A stretch of 64,000 nucleotides of DNA, taken from positions 4,664,001-4,728,000 of the forward strand of contig NZ_LS483370.1 in the NCBI RefSeq assembly GCF_900475285.1. Reading direction: 5' to 3'. Numbering within the stretch: position 1 is the first letter of the stretch; the number at the start of each line of letters is the position of its first letter. Shown here piece by piece: positions 18,559 through 28,790 of this stretch. This DNA is from Pseudomonas taetrolens (GTDB lineage: Bacteria > Pseudomonadota > Gammaproteobacteria > Pseudomonadales > Pseudomonadaceae). The translations under genes and the position numbers were made by a program. Under the pieces are notes generated by a model, which was not told the origin of the DNA, searched no databases, and saw only the letters and a program-made list of their open reading frames with translations.

Positions 18559-18888
18559 TTAAATGTTGGCGTCAAGGAATGCAGCCAACTGCGACTTCGA
18601 CAGCGCACCGACCTTGGTGGCTTCGACGTTGCCGTTTTTGAACAACATCAACGTAGGAATACCGCGTACGCCATGCTTGGCCGGGGTTTCCTGGTTTTCG
18701 TCAATGTTCAGCTTGGCAACAGTCAGCTTGCCTTTGTAAGTCTCGGCGATCTCGTCCAGAACTGGCGCGATCATTTTGCATGGGCCACACCATTCAGCCC
18801 AGTAATCGACCAATACAGCGCCTTCAGCCTTGAGAACCTCGGCCTCAAAGCTAGCGTCGGTGACGTGTTTAATTAGATCGCTGCTCAT
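18559..18888 (-). CDS. trxA: Thioredoxin 1
   Basis: General dithiol reductant, 109 residues, the standard size. The active site is WCGPC (33-37), followed by [18 protein letters not shown], the cis-proline in [11 protein letters not shown] and a terminal [13 protein letters not shown]. The ATG at 18888 is preferred because GGAG lies just upstream and the family starts there; an upstream in-frame codon would add eight residues. It is upstream of rho and divergent from ppx, the usual Pseudomonas arrangement. Confidence 0.97.
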   Translation of the reverse strand: MSSDLIKHVTDASFEAEVLKAEGAVLVDYWAEWCGPCKMIAPVLDEIAETYKGKLTVAKLNIDENQETPAKHGVRGIPTLMLFKNGNVEATKVGALSKSQLAAFLDANI

Positions 18889-19266
18889 GGAAGTCTCCGT
18901 AGTTGTAAGCAAAAACGTAGCACATCATAGCTGTCATCCTCGCGTTCAGGAAGGTGAGGGTTGATTGACTCTCACTATGATGATTTATGAGCGCGGATAT
19001 CGATGCCGTCCCTGACGAGCCCGGGATGCATGATCTGCGATGTTCTTAATATAGGAATTGGTTGTACGCAATGTAGCTGACAAGCCCAAACGCGCTGCGT
19101 ATCGATGCCGTTATGGGTAAGTTCATATCCACAAAAACGGCGCTTTGTCATAAAGAAGCTAATGTCATGGCTTGCATGCTCCATATCAATGCATCTGATA
19201 TCACGCGTTGGCGCGAGCGTTTGATCGTGGCACGATGGCGAAGTTATCGACCGAGACCCCTCAACC
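18889..19266. other. Divergent intergenic region trxA/ppx
   Basis: These 378 bases separate trxA (minus) from ppx (plus) and must hold both promoters. Short ORFs here have no ribosome-binding site or codon pattern and are not credible. AT-rich candidates such as TTCTTAATATAGGAAT near 19038 and TATGATG near 18928 are visible, but I cannot assign a promoter with confidence. Confidence 0.4.
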
Positions 19267-20769
19267 ATGCCCCAATCCCAAGCCAAGAATCCGTCCCTGA
19301 TCGCCGCCATTGATCTGGGTTCTAACAGCTTTCATATGGTGGTGGCCAAGGCCCAGAACGGTGAAATCCGTATTCTCGAAAGGCTTGGCGATAAAGTGCA
19401 GTTAGCTGCCGGCATCGACGAAGAACGCCAGCTCAATGAAGAATCCATGCAGCGCGGGCTCGATTGCCTGAAACGTTTCGCTCAACTGATCAACGGTATG
19501 CCATTGGGCGCTGTTCGTATCGTTGGGACCAACGCCTTGCGTGAAGCACGCAACCGCAATGAATTCATCGAGCGCGCTGAAGATATCCTGGGACACACCG
19601 TTGAAGTCATCTCCGGTCGTGAAGAGGCGCGCCTCATCTATCTGGGCGTCTCGCACACCCTTGCCGACACCCCGGGCAAGCGCCTGGTTGCCGACATCGG
19701 TGGCGGCAGTACCGAATTCATCATCGGCCAGCGTTTTGAGCCGCTGCTGCGCGAAAGCCTGCAAATGGGCTGCGTCAGCTTTACCCAGCGGTATTTCCGT
19801 GACGGAAAAATCACCCCGGCCCGTTATGCTCAGGCCTATACCGCTGCACGCCTCGAAATCATGAGCATTGAACACGCCCTGCACCGCTTGAGCTGGGACG
19901 AGGCCATCGGTTCGTCCGGCACCATCCGCGCCATTGGTCTGGCACTCAAGGCCGGCGGTCATGGGAATGGCGAGGTCAATGCCGAAGGTCTGGCATGGCT
20001 CAAGCGCAAACTGTTCAAGATGGGTGAAGTCGAGAAAATCGACTTTGAGGGTATCAAACCCGATCGCCGGGCCATTTTCCCGGCTGGCCTGGCAATTCTG
20101 GAAGCCATTTTCGACGCCCTTGAGCTCAAGCGCATGGACCATTGCGACGGTGCGCTGCGCGAAGGCGTGCTGTACGACCTGCTGGGTCGCCATCATCACG
20201 AAGACGTGCGTGAGCGCACCTTGGGCTCGCTGATGGACCGCTACCACGTGGACCTCGAGCAAGCCGCCCGGGTTGAACGCAAAGCCCTGCTGGCCTTTGA
20301 TCAGGTCGCCAAGTCGTGGGAGCTCAAGGACGGGATCTGGCGTGAGTTGCTGGGCTGGGCCGCCAAGGTGCATGAGGTCGGGCTGGACATTGCCCACTAT
20401 CACTACCACAAGCACGGCGCCTACCTGATCGAACACTCAGACCTGGCCGGGTTTTCACGCGAAGACCAGCAAATGCTTGCGCTGCTGGTGCGCGGGCATC
20501 GCCGTAACATTCCCAAAGACAAGTTTGCCGAGTTCGGCAAGGACGGCACCAAGCTGATTCGCCTGTGCGTGCTGCTGCGCTTTGCGATCCTGTTCTACCA
20601 CATCCGCGGTAACCAGGAAGCTTCGCAAGTGAAGCTGCGTGCAGAGGGTGATCACCTCGACGTGATCTTCCCCGAGGGCTGGCTGGAGAAAAACCCGCTG
20701 ACACAGGCCGACTTCGAACAAGAAGCACAGTGGCTGACTCGCGTCGGGATTGTGCTGACGGTGTCTTAA
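19267..20769 (+). CDS. ppx: Exopolyphosphatase
   Basis: Releases phosphate from polyphosphate chain ends, 500 residues as usual for Ppx. The actin-like ASKHA fold shows phosphate loop 1 [14 protein letters not shown] (about 14-27), the [10 protein letters not shown] block and phosphate loop 2 [12 protein letters not shown] (about 141-152). The C-terminal HD-like helical domain follows ([34 protein letters not shown]). It is convergent with ppk1, the enzyme that makes its substrate. Confidence 0.96.
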   Translation: MPQSQAKNPSLIAAIDLGSNSFHMVVAKAQNGEIRILERLGDKVQLAAGIDEERQLNEESMQRGLDCLKRFAQLINGMPLGAVRIVGTNALREARNRNEFIERAEDILGHTVEVISGREEARLIYLGVSHTLADTPGKRLVADIGGGSTEFIIGQRFEPLLRESLQMGCVSFTQRYFRDGKITPARYAQAYTAARLEIMSIEHALHRLSWDEAIGSSGTIRAIGLALKAGGHGNGEVNAEGLAWLKRKLFKMGEVEKIDFEGIKPDRRAIFPAGLAILEAIFDALELKRMDHCDGALREGVLYDLLGRHHHEDVRERTLGSLMDRYHVDLEQAARVERKALLAFDQVAKSWELKDGIWRELLGWAAKVHEVGLDIAHYHYHKHGAYLIEHSDLAGFSREDQQMLALLVRGHRRNIPKDKFAEFGKDGTKLIRLCVLLRFAILFYHIRGNQEASQVKLRAEGDHLDVIFPEGWLEKNPLTQADFEQEAQWLTRVGIVLTVS

Positions 20770-20918
20770 GACGCTTGTTGTTGCCGCTGCCCAGGGGCTT
20801 TACCGCACTTGCGCAGCCGGACATAGCCCTGAGCTCGGCAGCTGCTACGGTCTGTAGCCGCTGCCGAGGCACGAAGGCTGCGATGTTTGACTGGCAGCAG
20901 AGTACCTACCGGGTTGAG

Positions 20919-23156
20919 TCAAACAGACGGCCCGGTGCTCACCGTCAACACCGGCAGGCTCAAACGGTCAAGTAACGTGGCCTGGGCGCTGCGCGGGTTT
21001 TGGTTACCGGTTGGCGTGTTGCGCACATATCGCCCGTCAGACTGCAGTGTCCAGCTATGGGTGTTGTCGGTGAGGTAGCACTCCAGCTCTTTCTTGACGC
21101 GCAGAATCAGCTTTTTGCCTTCGACCGGGAAGCACGTCTCGACGCGCTTATCGAGGTTGCGCTCCATCCAGTCCGCGCTCGACAGGAACATCTGCTCTTC
21201 GCCGCCATTGAGGAAGTAGAAGACCCGCGTGTGCTCCAGAAAGCGGCCAATGATCGAGCGCACATGAATATTGTGCGAAACCCCGGGAATGCCCGGACGC
21301 AAACAGCACATCCCACGTACCACCAGGTCGATACGGACTCCGGACTGGCTGGCCTTGTACAGGGCGCGAATAATCTTCGGGTCGGTCAGGGAGTTGAACT
21401 TGGCGATGATGTGCGCCGGCTTGCCCTCAGACGCGAACTGGGTTTCGCGGGCAATCATGTCGAGCATGCCTTTCTTCAGGGTAAACGGCGCATGCAGCAG
21501 CTTTTTCATGCGCAACGTTTTGCCCATGCCGATCAACTGGCTGAACAGTTTGCCTACGTCCTCACACAATGCATCATCCGAGGTCAGCAAGCTGTAGTCG
21601 GTATAAAGCTTGGCGTTGCCGGCGTGATAGTTACCGGTACCCAAGTGAGCGTAACGCACAATTTCGCCGGCCTCGCGGCGCAGGATAAGCATCATCTTGG
21701 CGTGGGTCTTGAAACCCACCACACCATAGATAACCACGGCGCCGGCCGCTTGCAGACGGCTGGCCAGTTGCAGGTTGGACTCTTCGTCAAACCGCGCGCG
21801 CAGCTCAACCACCGCTGTGACCTCCTTGCCGTTGCGCGCGGCGTCGACCAGCGCATCCACGATCTCCGAGTTCGCGCCACTGCGGTACAGCGTTTGGCGC
21901 ACGGCCAATACATGAGGATCCTTGGCTGCCTGTCGCAGCAAATCCACCACCGGGGTAAACGATTCAAACGGGTGCAGCAGCAAGATGTCCTGCTTGCTGA
22001 CCACGCTGAAAATATTCTCACTGTTCTGCAACAGCTTGGGGATCGCCGGAGTAAACGGGGTGTATTGCAACTCGGGGTGGCTGTCCAGGCTGGTGATGCT
22101 GAACAGACGCGTGAGGTTCACAGGCCCATTGACCTGATACAACTCAGTCTCGTGCAGGCTGAACTGTTTGAGCAGGTAGTCGGAAAGGTGTTTCGGGCAA
22201 GTGTCGGCCACTTCCAGGCGCACGGCATCGCCATAACGACGCGAGAACAACTCGCCACGCAAGGCGCGGGCCAGGTCTTCGACATCTTCGGTATCAACTG
22301 CCAGGTCCGCGTTTCGGGTCAGGCGGAACTGGTAGCACCCCTTCACTTTCATGCCCTGGAACAGGTCATCGGCGTGCGCGTGAATCATCGATGACAGGAA
22401 CACATAGTTGTCCCCTGTACCGCCGACATCTTCAGGCAACTTGATCACCCGCGGCAGCAAGCGCGGGGCCGGGATAATCGCCAGACCCGAGTCTCGGCCG
22501 AAGGCATCGATACCTTCCAGCTCTACGATAAAGTTCAGGCTCTTGTTCACCAGCAACGGGAACGGGTGCGTCGGGTCGAGGCCGATCGGGGTGATGATCG
22601 GCGCAATCTCATCGCGGAAGAAGCGGCGTACCCACGCTTTGATCTTGGTGTTCCAGTGTCGGCGCCGGATAAAGCGCACCTGATGCTTCTCAAGTTCGGG
22701 CAACAGGATGTCATTGAGGATCGCGTACTGGCGATCTACATGGCCGTGAACCAGCTCGCTGATCCGGGCCAACGCCTGATGTGGTTGCAAACCGTCAGCG
22801 CCAGCCTGTTCGCGGGCAAAGGTAATTTGTTTCTTCAGGCCCGCGACACGAATCTCGAAAAACTCATCCAGATTACTCGAGAAGATCAGCAGGAACTTCA
22901 ACCGCTCCAGCAACGGATAGGACTCATCCAGCGCCTGTTCCAGCACGCGAATATTGAACTGCAATTGTGACAGCTCACGATGGATATACAGGCTGCTGTC
23001 ATCCAGGCCAGGAATGGTTATCACCGGATGCGCCGCCACATGGGCTTCAGCCACGGCAGGCGCGTGTGTCTCCGGGACTGGCGGGGTTTCGGTGACTGAC
23101 TCAACAATCGGTTGAGCTTCAGTGGCAACGAGTTCTGTATGTCCTTCGGTATTCAT
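20919..23156 (-). CDS. ppk1: Polyphosphate kinase 1
   Basis: Synthesises polyphosphate from ATP at the inner membrane. It has 745 residues, slightly longer than E. coli Ppk because of an N-terminal extension of about 55 residues rich in Glu, Thr, Val and Ala. The core begins [21 protein letters not shown]. Phospholipase-D-like catalytic motifs carry the autophosphorylated His in [15 protein letters not shown] (about residue 484), followed by [24 protein letters not shown] and [19 protein letters not shown] precedes the ATG at 23156. Start codons inside the extension cannot be excluded. Convergent with ppx. Confidence 0.96.
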   Translation of the reverse strand: MNTEGHTELVATEAQPIVESVTETPPVPETHAPAVAEAHVAAHPVITIPGLDDSSLYIHRELSQLQFNIRVLEQALDESYPLLERLKFLLIFSSNLDEFFEIRVAGLKKQITFAREQAGADGLQPHQALARISELVHGHVDRQYAILNDILLPELEKHQVRFIRRRHWNTKIKAWVRRFFRDEIAPIITPIGLDPTHPFPLLVNKSLNFIVELEGIDAFGRDSGLAIIPAPRLLPRVIKLPEDVGGTGDNYVFLSSMIHAHADDLFQGMKVKGCYQFRLTRNADLAVDTEDVEDLARALRGELFSRRYGDAVRLEVADTCPKHLSDYLLKQFSLHETELYQVNGPVNLTRLFSITSLDSHPELQYTPFTPAIPKLLQNSENIFSVVSKQDILLLHPFESFTPVVDLLRQAAKDPHVLAVRQTLYRSGANSEIVDALVDAARNGKEVTAVVELRARFDEESNLQLASRLQAAGAVVIYGVVGFKTHAKMMLILRREAGEIVRYAHLGTGNYHAGNAKLYTDYSLLTSDDALCEDVGKLFSQLIGMGKTLRMKKLLHAPFTLKKGMLDMIARETQFASEGKPAHIIAKFNSLTDPKIIRALYKASQSGVRIDLVVRGMCCLRPGIPGVSHNIHVRSIIGRFLEHTRVFYFLNGGEEQMFLSSADWMERNLDKRVETCFPVEGKKLILRVKKELECYLTDNTHSWTLQSDGRYVRNTPTGNQNPRSAQATLLDRLSLPVLTVSTGPSV

Positions 23157-23498
23157 TGAATGTTCCTGTAAGAGCGAGTCTGACTCTCGTAACCGTTAAG
23201 CGACACGGGCAGTCAAGCTGCCAGAATGCCACCAACGCCAGTGGGATTAAACCGCTCAACAACGCTTTATGCGGGCTGAAGCCCATTAGAGGGTAATTTG
23301 TGAAAATTGTTCTGACGCCCTGCAGATACGCGCGCGCTATTTATAACTGATGTCGATGAACACTAGATGACACATCCTGAAAACGTCAGGCAAAAGCACA
23401 ACCATTGTAGGAAATGTTAACGACAAGACACATTTCGATACTTTCATGAAAGTGCCTTAAGGCGTAGGCTGCGCGTTCATTTCGCCAGCATCCAGACA
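23157..23498. other. Divergent intergenic region ppk1/dedA with a 14-bp palindrome
   Basis: This 342-base gap holds no credible ORF. A perfect palindrome ACTTTCATGAAAGT lies at 23440-23453, 45 bases before the dedA start, and just upstream GAAATG (23411-23416) and CATTTC (23431-23436) form a second inverted pair. Either could be an operator. Confidence 0.4.
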
Positions 23499-24119
23499 AT
23501 GCTCCAACAATTTCTTCAAGAATTCGGTTACTTCGCCCTGTTTCTAGGGACGTTCTTTGAAGGTGAGACCATTCTGGTTCTCGCAGGCTTCTTGGCGTTT
23601 CGCGGATACATGGACCTCAAACTGGTCATGATCGTGGCGTTCCTCGGCAGCTATGCCGGCGATCAGCTTTGGTACTTTCTGGGGCGCAAGCACGGCCGCA
23701 AACTGTTGGCGCGCAAACCGCGCTGGCAACTCATGGGCGACAAGGCTCTGGAACATATCCGCAAGCACCCGGACATCTGGGTCTTGAGCTTCCGCTTTGT
23801 TTACGGCCTGCGCACCGTCATGCCTGTAGCCATCGGCCTCTCGGGCTACCCGCCGGGCCGCTATCTGTTGCTGAACGGTATTGGCGCAGCCATTTGGGCG
23901 ATTGCCCTGGCAACTGCCGCCTACCACTTTGGCGCCGTGCTCGAAGGCATGCTGGGCAGCGTGAAGAAGTATGAGTTGTGGGTGCTGGGCGCCTTGTTGC
24001 TGCTGGGTTTGTGCCTGTGGGCCCGCCGCCGCTTCAAAAATGCGCGCGTGGCCAAACAGACTGCACTCGACGAAAAAAACAAGCCCGCAGCCGAGGCTGA
24101 AAACCCGCCAACTGAGTAA
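23499..24119 (+). CDS. DedA family membrane protein
   Basis: A 206-residue polytopic membrane protein of the DedA/VTT superfamily, whose members are linked to undecaprenyl-phosphate or phospholipid recycling across the membrane. Family features are the acidic FGTFFEGETILVLAGFLA segment, the re-entrant GDQLWYFLGRKHGRKLL and FRFVYGLRTVMPVAIGLSGYP with essential arginines, then C-terminal spans and a charged tail. The ATG at 23499 directly precedes the conserved start. It stands alone between ppk1 and elbB. Confidence 0.9.
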   Translation: MLQQFLQEFGYFALFLGTFFEGETILVLAGFLAFRGYMDLKLVMIVAFLGSYAGDQLWYFLGRKHGRKLLARKPRWQLMGDKALEHIRKHPDIWVLSFRFVYGLRTVMPVAIGLSGYPPGRYLLLNGIGAAIWAIALATAAYHFGAVLEGMLGSVKKYELWVLGALLLLGLCLWARRRFKNARVAKQTALDEKNKPAAEAENPPTE

Positions 24120-24319
24120 TCGGGGTCTGCGTTCGCACACCCTCCAGGCGCTGCCCGTGCAGCGCCATGCCTTCGCCTCTGATCCCGCACTAAACTGAAC
24201 GCCAGAGCCAAATTGCGATCCATGTAGAGAGCGTCAATCGCCCTGCGTGCGCAGTCAAATGGCTATGGCATCACGCGCCAAATCAGGCGACATTAGCGCC
24301 ATGAACAAGGAGACCTAAT

Positions 24320-24985
24320 ATGACCCACAAAAAAGTTGCCGTGATTCTGTCTGGCTGCGGTGTCTACGATGGCGCCGAGATCCACGAAAGCGTTATCACC
24401 CTGCTGCGCCTCGATCAGCGCGGTGCCATCGTGCAATGCTTTGCCCCCAATGTTGCGCAGCTGCATGTGATCAATCACCTGACCGGCGAAGAAATGCCCG
24501 AGTCGCGTAATGTGCTGGTGGAGTCGGCGCGTATCGCGCGCGGCGAAATCAAGGATATTCGCGAAGCCAGGGCGGAAGATTTTGACGCCTTGATCGTGCC
24601 TGGCGGGTTCGGCTCGGCCAAGAACCTCTCCAGCTTTGCCTCAGAAGGGAGCGCTTGCAGCGTTCAGGCCGATGTACTGGCGGTGGCCGAAGCATTTGCC
24701 GAAGCTGGCAAGCCTGTTGGCCTGATGTGCATCACGCCAGCCATCGCCGCCAAAATCTATGGCCCCGGCGTGACCTGCACCATCGGTAAAGACCCTGAGA
24801 CAGCCGCCGCGGTGAGCAAAATGGGCGCCACCCACCAGGAGTGTGAAGTCAGCGACATTGTCGAAGACAAAGCCCGGAAACTGGTCAGCACTCCGGCCTA
24901 TATGCTTGCCAAATCCATCAGTGAAGCGGCTTCAGGCATCAATAAAATGGTCGATCGCGTGCTGGAACTGACCCACGAAGATTGA
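24320..24985 (+). CDS. elbB: ElbB glyoxalase/DJ-1-like protein
   Basis: A 221-residue DJ-1/PfpI superfamily protein, equal in size to E. coli ElbB (enhancing lycopene biosynthesis protein 2), a glyoxalase III-like enzyme. It begins KKVAVILSGCGVYDGAEIHE and has PGGFGSAKNLSSFA and the nucleophile-elbow region GLMCITPAIAAKIYG with the conserved Cys. The C-terminus (TPAYMLAKSISEAASGINKMVDRVLELT) is typical. AAGGAG lies 8 bases before the start. Convergent with yaiI, the two stops abutting. Confidence 0.92.
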   Translation: MTHKKVAVILSGCGVYDGAEIHESVITLLRLDQRGAIVQCFAPNVAQLHVINHLTGEEMPESRNVLVESARIARGEIKDIREARAEDFDALIVPGGFGSAKNLSSFASEGSACSVQADVLAVAEAFAEAGKPVGLMCITPAIAAKIYGPGVTCTIGKDPETAAAVSKMGATHQECEVSDIVEDKARKLVSTPAYMLAKSISEAASGINKMVDRVLELTHED

Positions 24986-25438
24986 TCAGCCTCGTGCCAG
25001 CCGGGTCAATATCCGGTCCAGCGCATTGGCGAACGCCTGCTTTTCACGTTCGCCATATGCGCCCTGCCCGCCGCTCATCTGACCTTGCTCACGCAGGTCA
25101 GTGAACAGGTTACGCACCGCCAGCCGCTCGCCCATATTCTGCGGATCAAATTCCTTGCCCCGTGGGTCCAGCGCCGCCACGCCCTTCTTTACCAGCCGAT
25201 CGGCCAATGGCACATCGCTGCATATCACCAACTCACCGGGCACCGCGTGTTCCACCAAGTAGTCATCGGCGGCATCCGGGCCGCTGGGCACCACAATCAA
25301 CTTGACCAGCGCGTACGCCGGCTTGATCTGACTCTGCCCCGCCACCAGCAGCACCTCAAACTGACGCTTGAGCGCGAACTTGATGACTTGATCCTTCGCC
25401 GCCTTGGGACAGGCGTCTGCGTCGATCCAGACACGCAT
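24986..25438 (-). CDS. UPF0178 (YaiI/YqxD) family protein
   Basis: A 150-residue protein with the family opening RVWIDADACPKAAKDQVIKFA and conserved acidic residues in GPDAADDYLVEHAVPGELVICSDVPLADRLVKKG. This is a PIN-like nuclease-type core (acidic residues Asp7 and Asp9, and the SDVPLAD block), but no substrate has been established. It begins with its ATG at 25438 and ends directly at the elbB stop. Confidence 0.9.
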   Translation of the reverse strand: MRVWIDADACPKAAKDQVIKFALKRQFEVLLVAGQSQIKPAYALVKLIVVPSGPDAADDYLVEHAVPGELVICSDVPLADRLVKKGVAALDPRGKEFDPQNMGERLAVRNLFTDLREQGQMSGGQGAYGEREKQAFANALDRILTRLARG

Positions 25439-25528
25439 GGATAAGCTCCAAATAATGATGGGGAATGATCATTCGTCGCGATTACCGCCCGCTGTGATCG
25501 CAACCCGCGGGCGGTAACCGTTATAAGG

Positions 25529-27424
25529 CTAGGCCTGTAACCGGCGCTTTTCAGCGCGCTTGCTGCGGCTGTAGAGCACCACAATGGCCAGGATGGCCAC
25601 GGCCTGGGCGAACAACGAATAGGCATCAGCGTGGATGCCCAGCCAGTCGAAGTCAAAGAACGCCACAGGTCGGGTGCCGAAGATACCCGCTTCCTGCAGC
25701 GCTTTCACACCATGTCCGGCGAAGACCACCGACAACGCGCAGAGCAGCGCGGCATTGATCCCGAAGAACAGGGCCAACGGCAACTTGGCCGAGCCGCGCA
25801 GGATGATCCAGGCCAGCCCCATCAGCAACACCAGTGCCGTCGCGCCGCCCGCCAGGACAGCGTTATGACCGGCCGGGCCCGCTTGCAGCCAGAGGGTCTC
25901 GTAAAACAGGATCACTTCGAACAGCTCGCGGTACACCGAGAAGAACGCCAGGATGGCGAAGCCAAAGCGCCCGCCTCCGCTGACCAGACTGCTTTTGATG
26001 TAGTCCTGCCAGGCAGCTGCATGACGCCGGTCATGCATCCACACGCCCAGCCACAGGACCATGACGCTGGCAAACAAGGCGGTGAAACCTTCGAGCAATT
26101 CGCGCTGGGCACCGCTGACGTCAATCACATAGGCCGCCAGCGCCCAGGTCGCAAGACCTGCGACCAAGGCCAGGGCCCAGCCGATGTTGACGCTGCGTAC
26201 CGCCGATTGCTGGCCGGTATTACGCAAGAAGGCAAGAATTGCGGCCAAAACCAGAATGGCTTCCAGGCCTTCACGCAGCAAAATCAGCAAACCCGAGATA
26301 TAGCTCAGCGACCAGCTCAGGCCATCGCTGCCCAACAGGCCGGCCGCCTCTTTCAGCAAGGCTTTTGCCGCATCCAGGCGCTGCTCGACCTGCTCGATCG
26401 GCAAGCCGTCTTGCAACGACTGTCGATAAGCCATCAAGGCTTTTTCGCTGTTCTTGCGGACATTGGCGTCAACGTTGTCCAGCGAGCTTTCAACCAGTTC
26501 GAACCCTTCCAGATAGGCCGCAACGGACAAGTCATACGCCTGCTCGTGATCGCCCGCCCGATAAGCCGCCAGGCTTTTGTCGAGGGTCTCGCTGGTGTAG
26601 TCGAGCAATTGCCCAGGACCGCGCTGAACCTGCGGCGGCCGGGCCCGTTGAGCACGGAAAGTCGCCGTCGCTTCCGGACCTTCTGCGGTCAGTATCTCGT
26701 TGGGGGTTTGACGCGCAAGGTCTGCAAGGTTGTAGGTTTTGTCGGCTTTGGTGGCAGCCGGATCAACACTCAGCCCAGCGATATAAGTGGCCAGATCCCA
26801 GCGCTGACGCTCGTCCAACTGGTCGGCAAACGAAGGCATGTCGGTGCCTTCGACACCCAGGCCCAAGGTGTTGAAGATGGCATAGAGGCTCAGGCGGTCC
26901 AGACGCTGCGTATCACGCAGGTTGGCCGGTGGAGGGCTCATGCCGACACTCGCAGGCCCGTCACCTACACCTGTTGCCCCGTGGCACACCGAACAGTGCT
27001 GGGCGTACAGCGGCTCACCGCGTACAGGGTCGGGGGTAATGGCCGGAGCCTGACTGACCTCATAGGCCACCGCCAGCCTGGCGCCCAGCTGACGTGCTGA
27101 ACGGGCCACATCTGCACCGTCCTGGTGCTGTTCAATCGCTTTGTGCAAAGCAGTGACGCCCTGTGCCAGCTCGGCACGCTCAGGGCGCTCCGGCAAGTCC
27201 GCGATCAACCCCTTGAGGACAGCCAGAAACTCCAGCTGCTCGCGGTATTCGGTTTCATCAACAACCTTGCCACCATCAACGGTGGGCGGATAGTCCGCGC
27301 CGATGTAGTCAATTAAGTGAAGCGCCTGTGAGGCACCTTCCGGGGAGTTGGCAGATACAGCAAGGCTGCATAAGGCGAGTACGGGCAACATCAGCCATGC
27401 CAAAAAACGCGAGCGGGCGGTCAT
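25529..27424 (-). CDS. Cytochrome c/FTR1 fusion iron permease
   Basis: Predicted high-affinity iron transporter, 631 residues from the start at 27424. The signal peptide MTARSRFLAWLMLPVLALCSLAVSA at this start decides against an upstream codon at 27481. A periplasmic c-type cytochrome domain follows, with heme motif CSVCH (144-148) and likely axial Met196 (TDMPSF), then a helical linker. The FTR1/EfeU-like membrane domain (about 375-620) contains three REXXE-type motifs: 384-388, 441-445 and 499-503. The fusion suggests that ferrous iron is oxidised on the periplasmic side before permeation, replacing the separate partners of EfeUOB. It stands alone between yaiI and a LysE exporter. Confidence 0.87.
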   Translation of the reverse strand: MTARSRFLAWLMLPVLALCSLAVSANSPEGASQALHLIDYIGADYPPTVDGGKVVDETEYREQLEFLAVLKGLIADLPERPERAELAQGVTALHKAIEQHQDGADVARSARQLGARLAVAYEVSQAPAITPDPVRGEPLYAQHCSVCHGATGVGDGPASVGMSPPPANLRDTQRLDRLSLYAIFNTLGLGVEGTDMPSFADQLDERQRWDLATYIAGLSVDPAATKADKTYNLADLARQTPNEILTAEGPEATATFRAQRARPPQVQRGPGQLLDYTSETLDKSLAAYRAGDHEQAYDLSVAAYLEGFELVESSLDNVDANVRKNSEKALMAYRQSLQDGLPIEQVEQRLDAAKALLKEAAGLLGSDGLSWSLSYISGLLILLREGLEAILVLAAILAFLRNTGQQSAVRSVNIGWALALVAGLATWALAAYVIDVSGAQRELLEGFTALFASVMVLWLGVWMHDRRHAAAWQDYIKSSLVSGGGRFGFAILAFFSVYRELFEVILFYETLWLQAGPAGHNAVLAGGATALVLLMGLAWIILRGSAKLPLALFFGINAALLCALSVVFAGHGVKALQEAGIFGTRPVAFFDFDWLGIHADAYSLFAQAVAILAIVVLYSRSKRAEKRRLQA

Positions 27425-27490
27425 CGATACATCCGGATGGAAATGAGAAGTAACACATTGTTCACTTCCCATCTCTTTCACTCAAGATTT

Positions 27491-28123
27491 TTAAGTGGTA
27501 GTCCGATGCAATGTCGCCAGAAATCCCGCAGCCCCGACAAATAACCCTGCAAATGTGCGGTTCATTCGCCGTTGCTGTCTAGGCGTGCGCAGCAGACGCA
27601 GGACTTTGGAGGCAAGCCCGGTGTAACCGGCCATGACAATCAAGTCCACGCTGATCATGGTCGCTCCCAGAATCAGGTATTGCGCAACCAGCGGTGCGTG
27701 CGGATCAACAAACTGCGGCAATACCGCCAGCATAAAGACCAGCGCCTTGGGGTTGCTCACATTGACCAGGAAGCCGCGGAACACCAGCGCCATCGGCTTG
27801 CCAATGGGACGCACGGCGGCGTCATCGCTAAGATCGGCCGGCAGGGCACGCCATTGTTTGACGGCCAGGTAAATGAGGTAGGCCACACCAAACCATTTGA
27901 TCGCATAGAAGGCGGTGGATGATGCCGCGAGAATTGCGCCCACGCCCGCGGCGACGATCGCGATTTGCAGCGCCAGTCCCAACTGCAGCCCCAACGCGTT
28001 CCAATAGCCACGCAAGAAACCGTATTGCAGGCCGCACGACATTGAGGCAATTGCGCCGGCGCCTGGAGACAGGCTGATCACCCAGGAAGCCGCAAAAAAG
28101 GCCAACCACGTTTCCAACGACAT
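27491..28123 (-). CDS. LysE/RhtB family amino-acid exporter
   Basis: A 210-residue inner-membrane protein with about six spans. The family signature is near the start: WLAFFAASWVISLSPGAGAIASMSCGLQYG, then AIKWFGVAYLIYLAVKQWR and FLVNVSNPKALVFMLAVLPQF. Such proteins export amino acids or homoserine lactone-like compounds; the substrate here cannot be told. There is no adjacent LysR-type regulator. Confidence 0.88.
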   Translation of the reverse strand: MSLETWLAFFAASWVISLSPGAGAIASMSCGLQYGFLRGYWNALGLQLGLALQIAIVAAGVGAILAASSTAFYAIKWFGVAYLIYLAVKQWRALPADLSDDAAVRPIGKPMALVFRGFLVNVSNPKALVFMLAVLPQFVDPHAPLVAQYLILGATMISVDLIVMAGYTGLASKVLRLLRTPRQQRRMNRTFAGLFVGAAGFLATLHRTTT

Positions 28124-28232
28124 CGCTCACCCCGGACAAAAGCTGTAACAAGTCCAATAAGCTAATGCGCTGGCTAAAAATTGACCACTACTTTTTGTAG
28201 CCGCTACCGCAGGCTGCGAAAGAAATGAGGCG

Positions 28233-28790
28233 TTAAAAGTCGCCTTCGCGCCAACGGCGAACCGAGCGCTGGAAGAACAAACTGTTGGGCACCTGAACCA
28301 TGCTGCTGCCCGATCCCGCTTCGGCGGCTTCGATCAAGGTGGTGTACAGCAGGTTAATGGCCACGACCCGGCCTTTCATGCCCGGCTTGTCGAGGGTATC
28401 GACCAACTCCACCACATCACCGATGCGAAACGGCCCCACGGTGAAGATCAACACCGCGCACAACAGATTGGAAAGCACGCTCCACATGGCGAAGAAGGCA
28501 ATCGCTGCGACTGCGACAAAGCCCGACAGTGCCGTCCACAACACAGTGGCAGAGACACCCAGGCGCTCGAGCACGAAAATCACCGCGCTGCCCATGATGA
28601 ACCAGCGCAGACCACCGCGCAGCGGCATCAGCAACTGCGGCGGGAACGGATAACGCTCACTCAGGCGTGTCAGGAAGCGAGCCACTAAGCGTTGCGAGAA
28701 ATAGCCCGCCAACAGAATCAGCAAGATCTGGATGCCAATCCATAGCGGCGCGACCAACTCGGCAGGAACTGGCAGGTTGAGGGCCTCCAT
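28233..28790 (-). CDS. Small MscS-type mechanosensitive channel
   Basis: A 185-residue MscS-family channel with three predicted spans, the pore helix and beta domain (FVAVAAIAFFAMWSVLSNLLCAVLIF, then VGPFRIGDVVELVDT) and a short C-terminus. It is about 100 residues shorter than E. coli MscS, lacking most of the cytoplasmic cage. Its ATG overlaps the stop of the ABC-F gene by one base (TGATG), so the two are translationally coupled. An osmotic safety valve role is inferred from the family. Confidence 0.85.
   Translation of the reverse strand: MEALNLPVPAELVAPLWIGIQILLILLAGYFSQRLVARFLTRLSERYPFPPQLLMPLRGGLRWFIMGSAVIFVLERLGVSATVLWTALSGFVAVAAIAFFAMWSVLSNLLCAVLIFTVGPFRIGDVVELVDTLDKPGMKGRVVAINLLYTTLIEAAEAGSGSSMVQVPNSLFFQRSVRRWREGDF

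Noticed and set aside
25631..27100. A 489-residue plus-strand frame opposite the iron permease
   Set aside because: It is an antisense shadow of a gene with signal peptide, heme motif and REXXE motifs.
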